Assembly: GCA_963710315.1 (NCBI GenBank)
Contig: CAVPZW010000008.1
Coordinates: forward strand, 496,001-560,000
Length of the DNA: 64,000 nucleotides
Origin: Palsa-360 sp963710315
GTDB taxonomy: Bacteria > Acidobacteriota > Terriglobia > Acidiferrales > UBA7541
Direction: 5' to 3'
Every line of letters starts with the position of its first letter. The stretch's first letter is position 1. A program made the position numbers and the translations under genes. Below the pieces are notes generated by a model. It was not told the DNA's origin. It ran no database searches and saw nothing but the letters and a program-made list of their open reading frames with translations. This document shows, one piece after another, positions 25,665 through 35,817 of the stretch.

Positions 25665-28252
25665 TCAAGAGTGGGCCGTGCCCACTGGTTCCGGAACGGC
25701 CGCGGCTGGGACTTCCGAAATAGCCGCTTCCCAATCGCAACCCTCCTTTATAGCAGGTTCTCACCGCCCCCAGCTTGCTGCGCTTCTCGACGATGAACGC
25801 CGCGCCGCATTTCGGGCATGGCTCTGCAATCGGCTGAAGCGGCGTTGTGAAATCGCATGCGGGATACTTGTTGCAGCCGTAGAAGACGCGCCTGCGGCCT
25901 TTCTTGGCGACCCTCTCCACCAGTTCGCCGGTCGTCGCATTTCGGGCACTTGATGCCCAGGGTTTTGGCGCGGATGAATTTGCACTTCGGATAGGCGGTG
26001 CAGCCGATGAATTCGCCATACTGGCCGTGCTTTTTGACCAGTTGCGAGCCGCACTCGGGACATTTTTCGTCCAGCAATTCGTCGGGCTGAAGAGCGCGGC
26101 GCGTTCCGGCCTTCAGGCGGCGCGTCGTCTTGCAGTCGGGATACCCGGTGCAAGCCAAAAACATTCCCCAGCGGCCGCGTTTGATAATCATTTCGCGCCC
26201 GCAGTTGTCGCAGGCTTCGATCTTCACTTCGCCGTCCGCACCCTCGGGAGGCAGCTCCGGCGAAAGGTCGCGAATGAAATCGCAATCCGGATAGCGCGAG
26301 CAGCCCAGGAAGAAACCGTGGCGGCTGATGCGTTCGAGGAGTTCGCCCTCCCCGCACTTCTCGCACTTTTGTCCCGTGGGAATCCCCGCTTTGTAGGACT
26401 CCATCTCGCCCTTGGCTTGTTCGAGGTCCTGACTCGAAGCGGCCGTAGAATTCCTTGACGGCCTTCTTCCAGGGGAGTTTGCCTTCCTCGATTTCGTCGA
26501 GTTCCTCTTCCATGCGCGCCGTGAAGCCCACATCGAAAATATCCTCGAAGCTCTTGACCAGCAGAACGCTCACTTTTTCGCCCAGCATGGTGGGAGCGAA
26601 GCGGCCTTGATCCTTGGTCACATATTCCCGCTCGACAATCGTGGAAATGATCGAAGCGTAAGTGGATGGGCGGCCAATGCCTTTTTCTTCCAGCTCTTTC
26701 ACCAGCGTCGCTTCCGTGTATCGCGGCGGCGGCTCGGTAAAATGCTGGTCGGGGCGCAAGGTTTCCAGGCGCAGGGTTTCGCCTTCGGCTGACCGGAGGC
26801 AACAAGGCCTTTGCGGCATCCGCCTCGCCTTCCTCGTCATCATCCGCGGATACTTGGTACACGGCCAGATAGCCGTCGAACTTCTGCACTGAGCCGCTGG
26901 CGCGAAACGTGTAATCGCCCGCCGCAATGTCGATCGGTCGTCTGATCGAATACCGCCGGAACCATCTGGGAAGCAACAAACCGCTGCCAGATGAGTTGAT
27001 ACAGCTTGAACATGTCTTCGCTCAGGAATGGCCTCACATCCTCGGGCGTGCGCGCGGCATCCGTCGGGCGAATGGCCTCGTGCGCGTCCTGCGCATCCTT
27101 CTTGGACTTGAAGAAATTCGGTTTTTCCGGCAGGTAAGTCTGGCCGAATTTGGAGCCGATCAGGCCGCGCACCTGGTCCAGGGCGTCATTCGAAACGCGC
27201 ACCGAGTCCGTGCGCATATAGGTGATCAGCGCGACCGAGCCTTCCTGGCCCAGTTCGACGCCTTCATACAGCCGCTGCGCCAGACCCATGGTGCGCTTGG
27301 CCGTGTAGCGCAGGCGGTTGTAAGCGGCTTGCTGAAGCTTGGAAGTGGTGAACGGAGGCGGCGCGAAGCGGCGCTTTTCCTTTTGCGTGACCCCGGCCAC
27401 TTTCCACTGCGCGCTTTTCCGGCAGCGGCCACGATAGCGTCCGCTTCCGCCTGCGTTGTGGACTTCGATGTCCTCGCCCTTATATTTGGTGAGCTTCGCT
27501 TCGAAGGCGGGCGGTTCGCCGGCGGCCAGAATGCGCGTGAATCGTCCAATACTCCACCGGGATGAACGCGCGAATATCGAGCTCGCGATCCACGATCAGG
27601 CGCAGCGCCACGGTTTGCACGCGCCCGGCGGAAAGCCCGCGGCGCACCTTGTCCCACAGCAGCGGCGAAATCTTGTAGCCCACCAGGCGGTCCAGCACAC
27701 GGCGCGCTTGTTGCGCGTCCACCAGATTTTCGTTGATCTCTCCGGGATGTTCGAACGCGGCCTTGATCGCTTTGGACGTGATTTCGTTGAACATCACGCG
27801 GAAGATATTCTTGCGAGCGATGACCGGTTTGCCCTTGGCCACGACTTTCTTGACGGGTGCCTTGGCCTTCTTCTTGCCCTTCTTGCCTTTTTCGGCCTTT
27901 GCGGCGGCGGCTTCCAGCGCTTTTTCCGCGGCAGTGGGGAATATCAGCTTGGGCCCGCTGAGCACGTCGGCCAGATGCGCGCAGATCGCTTCGCCTTCGC
28001 GGTCCGGATCGCCCGCCAGATACACGGCATCCGCAGTGGACGCGGCTTTCTGCAGCTGGGCTACGACGCTTTCCTTGTCCGGGTTGACTTCATACGTGGG
28101 CTCAAACCCGTGCGCGATATCAATCCCCATCACCTTCTTGGGCAGGTCCATAATGTGCCCATAGGAGGCTTTGACGAGTAATTGCGTCCCAGATATTTGT
28201 TGATCGTCTTCGCTTTTGCGGGCGATTCGACGATGACCAGCGATCTTCCCAT
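25665..28252 (-). pseudogene. topA: DNA topoisomerase I, interrupted by about nine frameshifts
   Basis: A composite of six frames gives a full-length type IA topoisomerase. Start is the ATG at 28252 (MGRSLVIVESPAKAKTINKY, the Toprim start) and the stop is 25665-25667. Seen pieces: AGDPDREGEAI (Toprim DxDxEGE), the YMRTDSVRVS active-site tyrosine block (about 27210), KGIGRPSTYASI, and four C4 zinc ribbons at the C-terminus (GQKCEKCGEG, CDNCGRE, CPECGSQ, CPKCGAA). Inferred shifts lie near 28185, 27533, 27460, 27415, 26938, 26794, 26432, 25935 and 25745. No in-frame nonsense is needed in the composite. Such density suggests assembly error, but a decaying copy cannot be ruled out. TopA relaxes negative supercoils. 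Confidence 0.75.
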
Positions 28253-28477
28253 AACTTTTTTCCAAACCTCAACGCCTCCCGAAGGAGGAGCTATGTCCCT
28301 TTCCGTTCACCTAGCGTGGCCCTCGTCGGCACCGTTTGTCAACGCTAGATAGATGCGCCTTGTGTCCTTTTTGATTCTACGCGCTGCCAATGAATTACGT
28401 AGGGGCTGGAATTTCAACAGTTTAGCGGACAATTTTCGCGTATTGCCTTCCGTGTCGCCTTCAACGCAGAGATTTCC

Positions 28478-29605
28478 TTACAATAGTATTTTGAGGAATT
28501 GCTTCCCCGGCATCTGCCTCACCGTCCCCTTCATTTCCATTTCGCACAGCGCCGCCAGAACTTCCGACGAGTTCAATTCCGTCTTTTCCACAAGCTCATC
28601 CACGTGAATTGACTCGTCCGTTCCCAGCAGGGCAAATATCTTCTTCTCCACGGGCGAAAGCGCATTCTCGAAGAGGGATGTGCGCTCCGCTTGCGTGGTA
28701 GCCTCGATGGGGAACAGCTCGGCGCGGATTTCCGTCGGCAACTCCTCGACCACGTCTTCCCAGGAGGTCACCAGTTTGGCCCCCTGTTTGATCATCTGGT
28801 TGGGGGCAAAGCTGACGTCCACGGTTACGTTCCCGGGAACGCCGTAAACCTCGCGGCCAAACTCCATGCCCAGGCGCGCCGTGATGAGAGACCCGGAGTA
28901 CTGTGCTCCCTGCACCACCAGCACGCCCAGCGACATGCCCGCCACCACGCGATTTCGGATCGGGAAATTCTCTGGAGCCGGATGCGTGCCCAGCGGGAAT
29001 TCGCTGATCAGGGCGCCGCGCTTTTCCACTTCCCCGAACAACTTCTTGTTTTCCTTCGGATAGATGACGTCCACTCCTGTGCCTAGCACGCCGATGGTTG
29101 CCCCGTTCGCGGCCCGGCAAGCGCCTTGGTGCGCAAGGCTGTCGATGCCGCGGGCCATGCCACTGACGATTACCAGGCCGCGGGCGGCCAGGTCATGCCC
29201 CAGGCGCTCCGCGATCTGATTGCCGTAGGGAGTCGGGCGGCGCGTGCCCACCATGGAGATCGAGTGCCGGTTGAGCAGGCTGGCGTCCCCTCGCACGTAA
29301 AGAATCGGAGGCGGATCGTAGATTTCCAGGAGTCGCTGGGGGTATTCCGGCTCGCTCCAATTGAGCAGGCGGCAGCCCAGTGTGCGGACTTGCGCCAGTT
29401 CGGCTTCGGCCTCCTTATGCGCGAGCTTGGAGTGGATGGCACGGGCGGGCGCGGACGGCAGGTGGCACGCTTCAAGTTCCGTGAGGGAGGCGCGAAATAC
29501 ATCCGTGGGGGAACCGAATTGGCGCAGTAATTTCCCGGTCAGGCGCGAGCCGAGGCCCGGCGTCATCGATAGTGACAGCCAATCGAGGGAAGCTTCCAGT
29601 TCCAC
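28478..29605 (-). CDS. dprA: DNA-processing protein DprA
   Basis: A 375-residue DprA/Smf protein that loads RecA on incoming single-stranded DNA during transformation. It has the Rossmann-like core with VGTRRPTPYG, IVSGMARGIDSLAHQGA and FPLGTHPAPENFPIRNRV, and a C-terminal winged-helix (VHVDELVEKTELNSSEVLAALC). It is the first gene of the dprA-topA-xerC run, with 225 bases to topA that hold no gene. Intact and well conserved. Confidence 0.93.
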   Translation of the reverse strand: MELEASLDWLSLSMTPGLGSRLTGKLLRQFGSPTDVFRASLTELEACHLPSAPARAIHSKLAHKEAEAELAQVRTLGCRLLNWSEPEYPQRLLEIYDPPPILYVRGDASLLNRHSISMVGTRRPTPYGNQIAERLGHDLAARGLVIVSGMARGIDSLAHQGACRAANGATIGVLGTGVDVIYPKENKKLFGEVEKRGALISEFPLGTHPAPENFPIRNRVVAGMSLGVLVVQGAQYSGSLITARLGMEFGREVYGVPGNVTVDVSFAPNQMIKQGAKLVTSWEDVVEELPTEIRAELFPIEATTQAERTSLFENALSPVEKKIFALLGTDESIHVDELVEKTELNSSEVLAALCEMEMKGTVRQMPGKQFLKILL

Positions 29606-29662
29606 GCAGGCGCGACGCTACTACTGTGTCACCATTCATGTCAAGTCGTTGTTTGCGCGGCG

Positions 29663-29677
29663 CAGGCTTCAAGCCTG
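29663..29677. repeat. Short CAGGCTTCAAGCCTG palindrome
   Basis: A 7-bp stem (CAGGCTT) around one base, related to the GGCTTCAGCC repeats. It lies in the 253-base divergent gap between dprA and ugd, which otherwise shows no gene. Confidence 0.5.
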
Positions 29678-29858
29678 TCCTGCTGGTCTTTTCTCATGCG
29701 ATTGATGGCGAGCAATCCGTCTTGTATTTAAGCGCAGGGAAGTGTTTATGTGGCAACGGAAGCAGGAATGCCGCTTTTGTTAGATGGTAGAATAGGTGAG
29801 AATCGGTGCGCGCGGAGATGAACAGGGCAGTGAGCAAGATTGCGATGGGAGAACAGGC

Positions 29859-31234
29859 GTGAAACTAGCGGTGATTGGCTGCGGGTACGTGGGGCTTGTG
29901 TCGGGAAGTTGTCTGGCCGAGGCGGGGCATGAAGTGATTGCCACCGACAACGATAGCGCGCGAATCGCCGCGCTGCAGGCCGGGAAGATTCCGATTTACG
30001 AGCCGCATCTGGACAAGGTGCTGGAGAGCGTGGTTCGCGAAGGTCGATTGCGCTTCACGTCGGACGCTGGAGAAGCAGTGCGCCAGTCGGACGTGATTTT
30101 TATTTGTGTGGGGACGCCTCCGACGGAAACAGGGGAAGCTGACCTGTCGGCGATTGACAACGTGGCGCGCATGATCGCCAAGGAATCGCGCACACCCAAG
30201 CTGGTGATCGAGAAGAGCACGGTGCCGGCGCAAACGGGAGAGCAGCTCAAGCGGGCCCTTGCCGTGTATGCCACGAATCCGGGAGCGAAGTTTCGCGTGG
30301 CTTCCAATCCTGAATTTTTGCGCGAAGGGACGGCGGTGGAGGATTTTTTCCATCCGGACCGCATCGTGATCGGCGTCGAGGAGAAGGAAACCGAGCAGCA
30401 GTTACGCGAGCTGTATTGGCCGATTCTCGAAGGGCGGTTCCGGTGCCCTGTGCATCATCCGGATTGTCCTCCGGCGGCCACTCCGGATTTTGTGGTGACC
30501 ACCATTGCCAGCGCCGAACTGATCAAGCATGCCTCCAACTCATTTTTGGGGCTGAAGATTTCCTATGCCAACGTGCTGGCGGATTTGTGCGAACGGCTGG
30601 GCGGAAACGTCGAGGAAGTGACTCGCGCCGTGGGCCTCGATCCGCGAATCGGCGGGCAGTTTTTGAAAGCAGGGCTGGGCTTTGGCGGTTTTTGTCTGCC
30701 GAAAGATATTCAGGCGTTCATTAAGCTGGCCGATCGCGCGGGCGTGGATTTCGGTTTGCTGAAGGAAGCCGAGAGAGTGAACAAGCAGCGCGTGGACAAC
30801 TGCTGGACAAGGTGAAGAAGGCGCTGTGGGTGATGAAGGGAAAACAGATTGGCGTGCTGGGAATCGCCTTCAAGCCCAACACGGACGACATTCGACTGGC
30901 GCCTGCCATCGAAGTGATCCGGCGTCTTCTGGCGGAAGGCGCGGTCGTTCGCGCGACCGATCCGGAGGCCATGGAGCGCGCGCGCAAAGTGTTTCCGAAA
31001 TTGACTTACAGCGCGGATCCTTACGATGTGGCTCGCGGAGCGGACGCGCTGCTGGTGCTCACCGAGTGGGAGCAGTTCCGGCGGCTGGACTGGAAACGCA
31101 TCCATAAGGAAATGGCGCGGCCGCTGGTGATTGATGGGCGAAACATGCTGCGTCCAGCGGAGATGAAAGAGCTAGGGTTTGAGTATTTGAGTTTCGGGCG
31201 GCCCGACATGACAGCCGTAACGGTGGGACAGTAA
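29859..31234 (+). CDS. ugd: UDP-glucose 6-dehydrogenase, split by a frameshift
   Basis: Composite of two frames, 29859-30815 and 30812-31234. It oxidises UDP-glucose to UDP-glucuronate with 2 NAD. From the GTG at 29859 (GGGAGA upstream) it begins KLAVIGCGYVGLV, the NAD site; then VGTPPTETGEADLS, K223 and the catalytic cysteine C279 in FGGFCLPKD. The second frame supplies the UDP-binding C-terminal domain (GIAFKPNTDDIR, RATDPEAME, VIDGRNML). Reading suggests one missing base near 30798 (VDNLLDKVKK expected). The upstream ATG-like start at 29796 adds non-conserved residues. It converges on UDP-glucuronate decarboxylase. Confidence 0.9.
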
Positions 31235-31315
31235 GACAGGCTTCAGCCTGTCTGGTTTTGAATTTTTACTGCGCTGAAAGAAGTCAAAAGAAGACAGGCT
31301 GAAGCCTGTCCTACT
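31230..31315. terminator. Palindromic repeat acting as bidirectional terminator
   Basis: GACAGGCTTCAGCCTGTC (31235-31252) and GACAGGCTGAAGCCTGTC (31293-31310) are each self-palindromic and also nearly exact reverse complements of one another over 23 bases. They fill the 90-base gap between convergent ugd and the decarboxylase gene. Two-way termination is inferred from the position. Confidence 0.6.
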
Positions 31316-31324
31316 AGACTGCCG

Positions 31325-32293
31325 TTATCCCGCGTTCGTTTCCGCAAACTGTTTCTTGAACGACTCCAGCGTCAGCCGAAGGCCCTCTTCCAAATTCACT
31401 TTTGGCTCCCAGCCCAGCACACGCCGCGCCTTGGAAATATCCGGGCAACGCTGCTTGGGATCGTCCTGCGGCAAAGGTTCGAAAATAATGGGAGCGGAAA
31501 CGCCAAGGAGCATGCGAACGCGCTCGGCGAATTCAAGGATCGTTATTTCGTGTGGATTTCCGATGTTGGTCGGCTCGTGCTCGTCGGACATCATCAATCG
31601 GTAGATGCCTTCGATTAAGTCGGAAACGTAGCAGAAACTGCGCGTCTGTTTTCCGGTGCCATATACGGTGATGGGCTGCCCGGTCAGCGCCTGATAGACG
31701 AAGTTGGGCAGGGCGCGGCCGTCGTTGAGGCGCATGCGCGGTCCATAGGTATTGAAGATGCGGACGATATGCGTGTCCAGGCCCTTGGCCCGGTGGTAGG
31801 CCATGGCCATGGCTTCCGCAAAACGCTTGGCCTCATCGTAAACGCCGCGCGGGCCGACTGTGTTTACATTACCCCAGTAAGTTTCCGGCTGCGGGCTGAC
31901 GTGCGGATCGCCGTAGCACTCGGAAGTGGACGCGAGGAAATATTTGGCGTTCTTGGCCAGGGCGAGGCCCAGCGAATTGTGCGTTCCGAGAGAGCCGACT
32001 TTCAGAGTTTGAATCGGAAGTTTCAGATAATCGACCGGGCTTGCCGGCGAAGCGAAATGAAGGACGTAATCGACCGGGCCGGGAACATCGATAAATTTTG
32101 TAACATCGTGCTGCACCAACCGGAACCGTGGGTTGCCCGCGAGATGGCGGAGGTTGGTTGCAGTACCGGTGACAAGGTTGTCGATGGCCAGGACTTCCCA
32201 GCCGCGTTCCAGGAGATAGTCGCAGAGGTGCGAGCCGAGAAATCCCGCTCCTCCCGTGATTACTGCGCGCAATGGGTTGGCCTTTCCTGGCAC
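31325..32293 (-). CDS. UDP-glucuronate decarboxylase (UDP-xylose synthase)
   Basis: A 322-residue extended SDR. AVITGGAGFLGSHLCDYLL is the NAD motif, SPASPVDYLK and STSECYGDP are UXS-specific blocks, and YDEAKR contains the active-site tyrosine and lysine. YGPRMRLNDGRALPNFV fits the UDP-glucuronate branch and not epimerases. It oxidises, decarboxylates and reduces UDP-glucuronate to UDP-xylose. Together with ugd next door this gives a two-step route from UDP-glucose, feeding xylose into surface glycans. Confidence 0.92.
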   Translation of the reverse strand: MPGKANPLRAVITGGAGFLGSHLCDYLLERGWEVLAIDNLVTGTATNLRHLAGNPRFRLVQHDVTKFIDVPGPVDYVLHFASPASPVDYLKLPIQTLKVGSLGTHNSLGLALAKNAKYFLASTSECYGDPHVSPQPETYWGNVNTVGPRGVYDEAKRFAEAMAMAYHRAKGLDTHIVRIFNTYGPRMRLNDGRALPNFVYQALTGQPITVYGTGKQTRSFCYVSDLIEGIYRLMMSDEHEPTNIGNPHEITILEFAERVRMLLGVSAPIIFEPLPQDDPKQRCPDISKARRVLGWEPKVNLEEGLRLTLESFKKQFAETNAG

Positions 32294-32537
32294 ATGCCTT
32301 CAGTAGGATTGCAATTCTTCATGATTCCGTATTCCCTCAGACGGTCGTATTTCGCGGACCGGCTGAATTTCATTGTAGCTGGTGAGGCCTTGGCTACAAA
32401 GCGCGGTTCGTCATACCAAGCGCGTATTTGCAACCAGCTTGCGCTATTGCCGTGGAGGCGGCGCGAACGACAAGGCTGCATGCTGTGAGCGCGATTGACC
32501 TCCAGTGGCCATCGGGTTAGGATTTCAAGTCTTACCA

Positions 32538-32795
32538 ATGGCCATGTCCCACAATCGGTTTTATTTGCTGCGATGCTGCCCGTCTTGCAACAGCCTGGAC
32601 GTGCGCCGTTCTCACCGGCGCGGATTCTTTGAAATTGCAATACTTCCATTTGTTTTGCTGCGGCCATTTCGTTGTGAGGACTGCACCAAGCGGCACTATA
32701 ATTTGATATTTACCAGGGCGCTCCACGAACCCGAGGAAGGGTCTCGCAAAGGAGCTTCCAGAGAGCGCGAATCGTCCCACGAGGCGCGGCATTAG
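32538..32795 (+). CDS. Small zinc-ribbon membrane-associated protein (copy 2)
   Basis: An 85-residue paralogue of the protein at 24250-24486. CPSCNSLDVRRSHRRG and RPFRCEDCTKRH give the same four cysteines, basic patch and hydrophobic middle (IAILPFVLLRPF); an acidic/basic tail of about 25 residues is extra here. ATG at 32538 is chosen by alignment to the paralogue; there is no strong ribosome site. It precedes the YdcF gene by 14 bases and may be co-transcribed. Function unknown. Confidence 0.65.
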   Translation: MAMSHNRFYLLRCCPSCNSLDVRRSHRRGFFEIAILPFVLLRPFRCEDCTKRHYNLIFTRALHEPEEGSRKGASRERESSHEARH

Positions 32796-32809
32796 GATGA
32801 GGCGGAATT

Positions 32810-33454
32810 TTGACTGAAAGAAAATTAAGGATCCGCCGCTGGCTGATTCCGGGTGGAATTGTCGTGGTGCTGGCGGGTGCGGCGGCGCTTTTTTTCACCG
32901 TTGGGAGATGGCTCGTTGTTGAGGACCCGCTGGCCCATGCGGATGTGATCGTGGTTCTAAGCGGGCGCCTTCCGGAGCGCGCCGTGGAAGCCGCGCGAGT
33001 CTTTCACGCCGGATACGCGGACCAGATTTGGATTTCTCCGCCAATCGCGCCCGTGGAAGATTTGAAGGCCATGAACATTGCCTATCTGGGCGAGGATTTT
33101 TATAACGAAAAGGTGTTGATCGCTCAGGGAGTTCCACCAGACGCCATTCGAATCATGGAGCACCCGGACGCCAACACGGAAGCGGAAGTCCGCCAAACGG
33201 CGGAAGCGCTCCACACGCTGGATTACCACTCCGTGATTATTGTTACTTCAAAACCGCATACTCGCCGAGTGCGCACGATCTGGCGCAAATTGGTTGGCTC
33301 CGAACCGCGCATGCTTGTTCACTATGCCCAGGATGACCCCTACGACGGCGCGCATTGGTGGCGGCATACGCAAGACGCTCTGGATGTGGTGCGCGAAACT
33401 CTGGGCCTGCTGAACGCGTGGGCTGGATTTCCTCTGCGCCCGAGTCAGAATTAA
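32810..33454 (+). CDS. YdcF/ElyC-family membrane-anchored protein (DUF218)
   Basis: A 214-residue protein with one N-terminal transmembrane segment (WLIPGGIVVVLAGAAALFF) and a soluble DUF218/YdcF domain: ADVIVVLSGRLPERAVEAARV, HPDANTEAEVRQTAEAL and VIIVTSKPHTRR. The family includes ElyC and SanA, linked to envelope and lipid-carrier homeostasis. Start is TTG 32810 with GAGGCGG upstream; no in-frame ATG lies near. It ends 2 bases before the next gene, suggesting a joint transcript with the GT39-like gene. Confidence 0.85.
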   Translation: MTERKLRIRRWLIPGGIVVVLAGAAALFFTVGRWLVVEDPLAHADVIVVLSGRLPERAVEAARVFHAGYADQIWISPPIAPVEDLKAMNIAYLGEDFYNEKVLIAQGVPPDAIRIMEHPDANTEAEVRQTAEALHTLDYHSVIIVTSKPHTRRVRTIWRKLVGSEPRMLVHYAQDDPYDGAHWWRHTQDALDVVRETLGLLNAWAGFPLRPSQN

Positions 33455-33456
33455 CC

Positions 33457-35028
33457 ATGCCCGTCCGCCAGCGTCAGCCTAACCAAGTGGCCCTGCAAGT
33501 TGTTCCTCTGCTCCTGCTGGGCATCGGCCTTGTTACCACCAATGCCGCCGCGACGATCATTGACGACGAAGCCACGATCCTGGGCGTTGCCGCTGGCCCG
33601 CTTCGCTCCATGCTCTCCGCGTTTTTTTCCGGCTCCGGAAGGCACGAGCATCCTCCGCTCTTTGACATCCTCCTCCATCTTTGGCTGCGCTGGACGGCGG
33701 GAAACTTCGACTATCTTCGGATTCCTTCCATTCTTTTTTTTATCGCGGGGCTTTTTCTCTTGGGCCGCGCCGCCCGCCATTTCACGGGCGCGTCCGGAGG
33801 CAATGCCGTTGTCTGGGTGGGAGTGCTATGGCCATTCGGATTTCACTTTGGGCGTCTGGCTGCGTGGTATTCGTTTTCGTTCCTGCTGGTCGCGGGATTG
33901 ACGCTTTCCTATCTCAAGTATCTTGAAAGCCGGACTGTTGGGCGTTGGGCAGTGCTTTCTCTCTTCTGTGTTTGTTTGGTTTGGACAAACTATTTCGGCT
34001 GGGCCATTCTGGCGTGCCTTGCAGTGGATCAACTTCTTCGCGCGCGATATAAAGAGCCTGCGGCAAGTCCGAAAGTTGTTGTGGGAACGGCGGCGCTGGT
34101 ATGTCTTTCTTTTGTTCCTCTCATTTCAGTTTTCCGCGCGGAGCTTTCCCACGGTGTGAATTTGCATCAGCGCGCGCTTTCCATTCTGGCGAACTGTGCA
34201 TTTAACGTGTTTTCACTATTTGTCAGTGAATCGGTGGCTCCCTGGTATTGGAGGTTGAGCGTCCCCGGGGGGCTGGCCGTGCTTATTTGCGTGGTTTTGG
34301 CCGTTTGGTGGCTTCCGCGTTCAGCGCGGCGTTTCTTATTGTATAGCGCGGCGTTAATTGTCGCGATGGCTTTGATCGGCATACTCCAAACAAAGTATCT
34401 GCTCATGCTTTCTCCCTGGGTCTTGCTGCCGGTGGGTGTCGCGATTGAAACGGCAAAGCCGCGCTGGGCAACGTTTGGCCTGGCCGGGGCGCTCTTGGGC
34501 ATCGGCATTTTGGGCTGGTATGGAATCTATTCGCGCCGCTATTATTCCGCGCCTCGATTCATTGAACCTTGGCAGGAAGTTGCCGGGGATGCGGCCACCA
34601 AGATAGGCGCAGGCGCAACGGTGATCGCCGATCATCCTTCGTTCTTATTCTATCTCACCTACGATTTGCATCTGCCCAATAAGAATGGGCAATGGAGTTT
34701 CCAAGGTTTGCTTCCCGACTCCGTCAGCGACCCGCATGTGTATTCCTCGGCGGGCTGGCTCGCCGCAGGCCACCTGCCGAGCGGGAAAATGATCCTAGTT
34801 CGCGGTGGCCGCGATCCCGGAGGCAATGCGCCCATCGATGAAGCGGTACGGCAATTGGATCGGACCTGCGGCTCCATATCGTCACGTCTGCGCATGCGGG
34901 ACGATGGTTACGCATGGAAGCAGCGATTCTTCCCTCAATTGGGCGAGCCGCAGTGGAGAATCGAAACTCGCGAATACGATTGCGACTCATCGAATTCAAA
35001 GCAGATCTACCAAATTCCTGCCCGCTGA
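33457..35028 (+). CDS. Polytopic membrane glycosyltransferase-like protein (GT39/ArnT-like)
   Basis: A 523-residue protein with about ten hydrophobic segments. The N-terminal loop DDEATILGVAAG with nearby HEHPPLFDILLHLWLR matches the DE(A/S)...HPPL signature of the lipid-linked-sugar transferases (PMT/ArnT class). The C-terminal soluble part (GQWSFQGLLPDSVSDPHVYS) resembles the extracytoplasmic domain. The ATG at 33457 follows the upstream stop directly; a longer frame from 33355 overlaps YdcF by 100 bases and is rejected. It likely moves a sugar from a polyprenyl carrier onto an envelope acceptor. Confidence 0.72.
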   Translation: MPVRQRQPNQVALQVVPLLLLGIGLVTTNAAATIIDDEATILGVAAGPLRSMLSAFFSGSGRHEHPPLFDILLHLWLRWTAGNFDYLRIPSILFFIAGLFLLGRAARHFTGASGGNAVVWVGVLWPFGFHFGRLAAWYSFSFLLVAGLTLSYLKYLESRTVGRWAVLSLFCVCLVWTNYFGWAILACLAVDQLLRARYKEPAASPKVVVGTAALVCLSFVPLISVFRAELSHGVNLHQRALSILANCAFNVFSLFVSESVAPWYWRLSVPGGLAVLICVVLAVWWLPRSARRFLLYSAALIVAMALIGILQTKYLLMLSPWVLLPVGVAIETAKPRWATFGLAGALLGIGILGWYGIYSRRYYSAPRFIEPWQEVAGDAATKIGAGATVIADHPSFLFYLTYDLHLPNKNGQWSFQGLLPDSVSDPHVYSSAGWLAAGHLPSGKMILVRGGRDPGGNAPIDEAVRQLDRTCGSISSRLRMRDDGYAWKQRFFPQLGEPQWRIETREYDCDSSNSKQIYQIPAR

Positions 35029-35383
35029 TCTTGCATAAGATTGCTGGGTTAACAGGCCATCTGATTCTTCTGTAAGGCATTAGGCCAGTAGTACATCAGG
35101 TCCATTGCTCCTGCCATCGCTGTGTTTCAGAATGACACTAAGAAGGAGCGTATCAAAATTCTCAGTGCTCTAATTTTCGGTCTTTCGGCCGCTGCCTGCC
35201 GGGAATTTCTCCTTTATTATTGGCGCGCCATTGCCCGGTCCTGAATCTGACGTAAGTGGCTCAATAGTAAGGGTTTTCGTGAACCCTAGCAGGCTAGTAC
35301 TTAAGGCGTATCGATTTAGTACTAAACAGCCATTGTCCCGACAATAGACATAGACGAAAATGTATTCCTGAGGACAACCCAAG
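35029..35383. other. 355-base intergenic stretch with a 7-bp inverted repeat
   Basis: No convincing gene. TAGTACT (35295-35301) and AGTACTA (35318-35324) form an inverted repeat with a 16-base gap, 60 bases before the next gene, and TAGTAC-like strings recur at 35090. The arrangement resembles an operator pair. GAGG at 35371 is the ribosome site of the gene at 35384. Confidence 0.4.
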
Positions 35384-35776
35384 ATGGTTGCGGCAGTCAT
35401 ATTCATAGTTTCGGTGGGCGCCTTCACACAGTTTGGACTTTACTACTGGCGCGCGACGATTTCCGGAATTGCGGCCCACGAGGTCTCGGATCGCATTCGA
35501 GTGGCTGCGGGTATCACCCATGCCGCAATCGGCGCTCAGGATTTCCGTAGTATTATAATTCTAAAGGATTTATCGCCAGATCTGCGCGGGCCGAACGGGA
35601 GTTTCATTGCCATTCGCGCCTACTATAAGACCGTGGAGAAACTTGGCAGTTTCGTGCCTGCAATGGCCAGTTGGGCAAACGCTGAAATGACCACCTGCTC
35701 ACGCTACGTTGCGGTTTTGATGGATCAGCACCTTGAACGCAACCTGGATTGTGCCGCACAAGTTCGCGGGATGTAA
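35384..35776 (+). CDS. Small protein of unknown function with one membrane segment
   Basis: A 130-residue protein with one N-terminal hydrophobic helix (VAAVIFIVSVGAFTQFGLYYW) and a soluble, mainly helical remainder that contains two cysteines (TTCSRY, LDCAAQ). It has no motif I can name; similar proteins seem to occur in Acidobacteriota. The ATG at 35384 has GAGG 10 bases upstream. It is an isolated plus-strand gene, convergent with fabH. Confidence 0.6.
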   Translation: MVAAVIFIVSVGAFTQFGLYYWRATISGIAAHEVSDRIRVAAGITHAAIGAQDFRSIIILKDLSPDLRGPNGSFIAIRAYYKTVEKLGSFVPAMASWANAEMTTCSRYVAVLMDQHLERNLDCAAQVRGM

Positions 35777-35817
35777 ATCCAAGCCCCTACAGCGAACTCC
35801 AATATCGAAAAGCCCAG

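Noticed and set aside
35170..35427. An 85-codon minus-strand frame before the gene at 35384
   Set aside because: No signature or ribosome site, and it overlaps the plus-strand gene's start.
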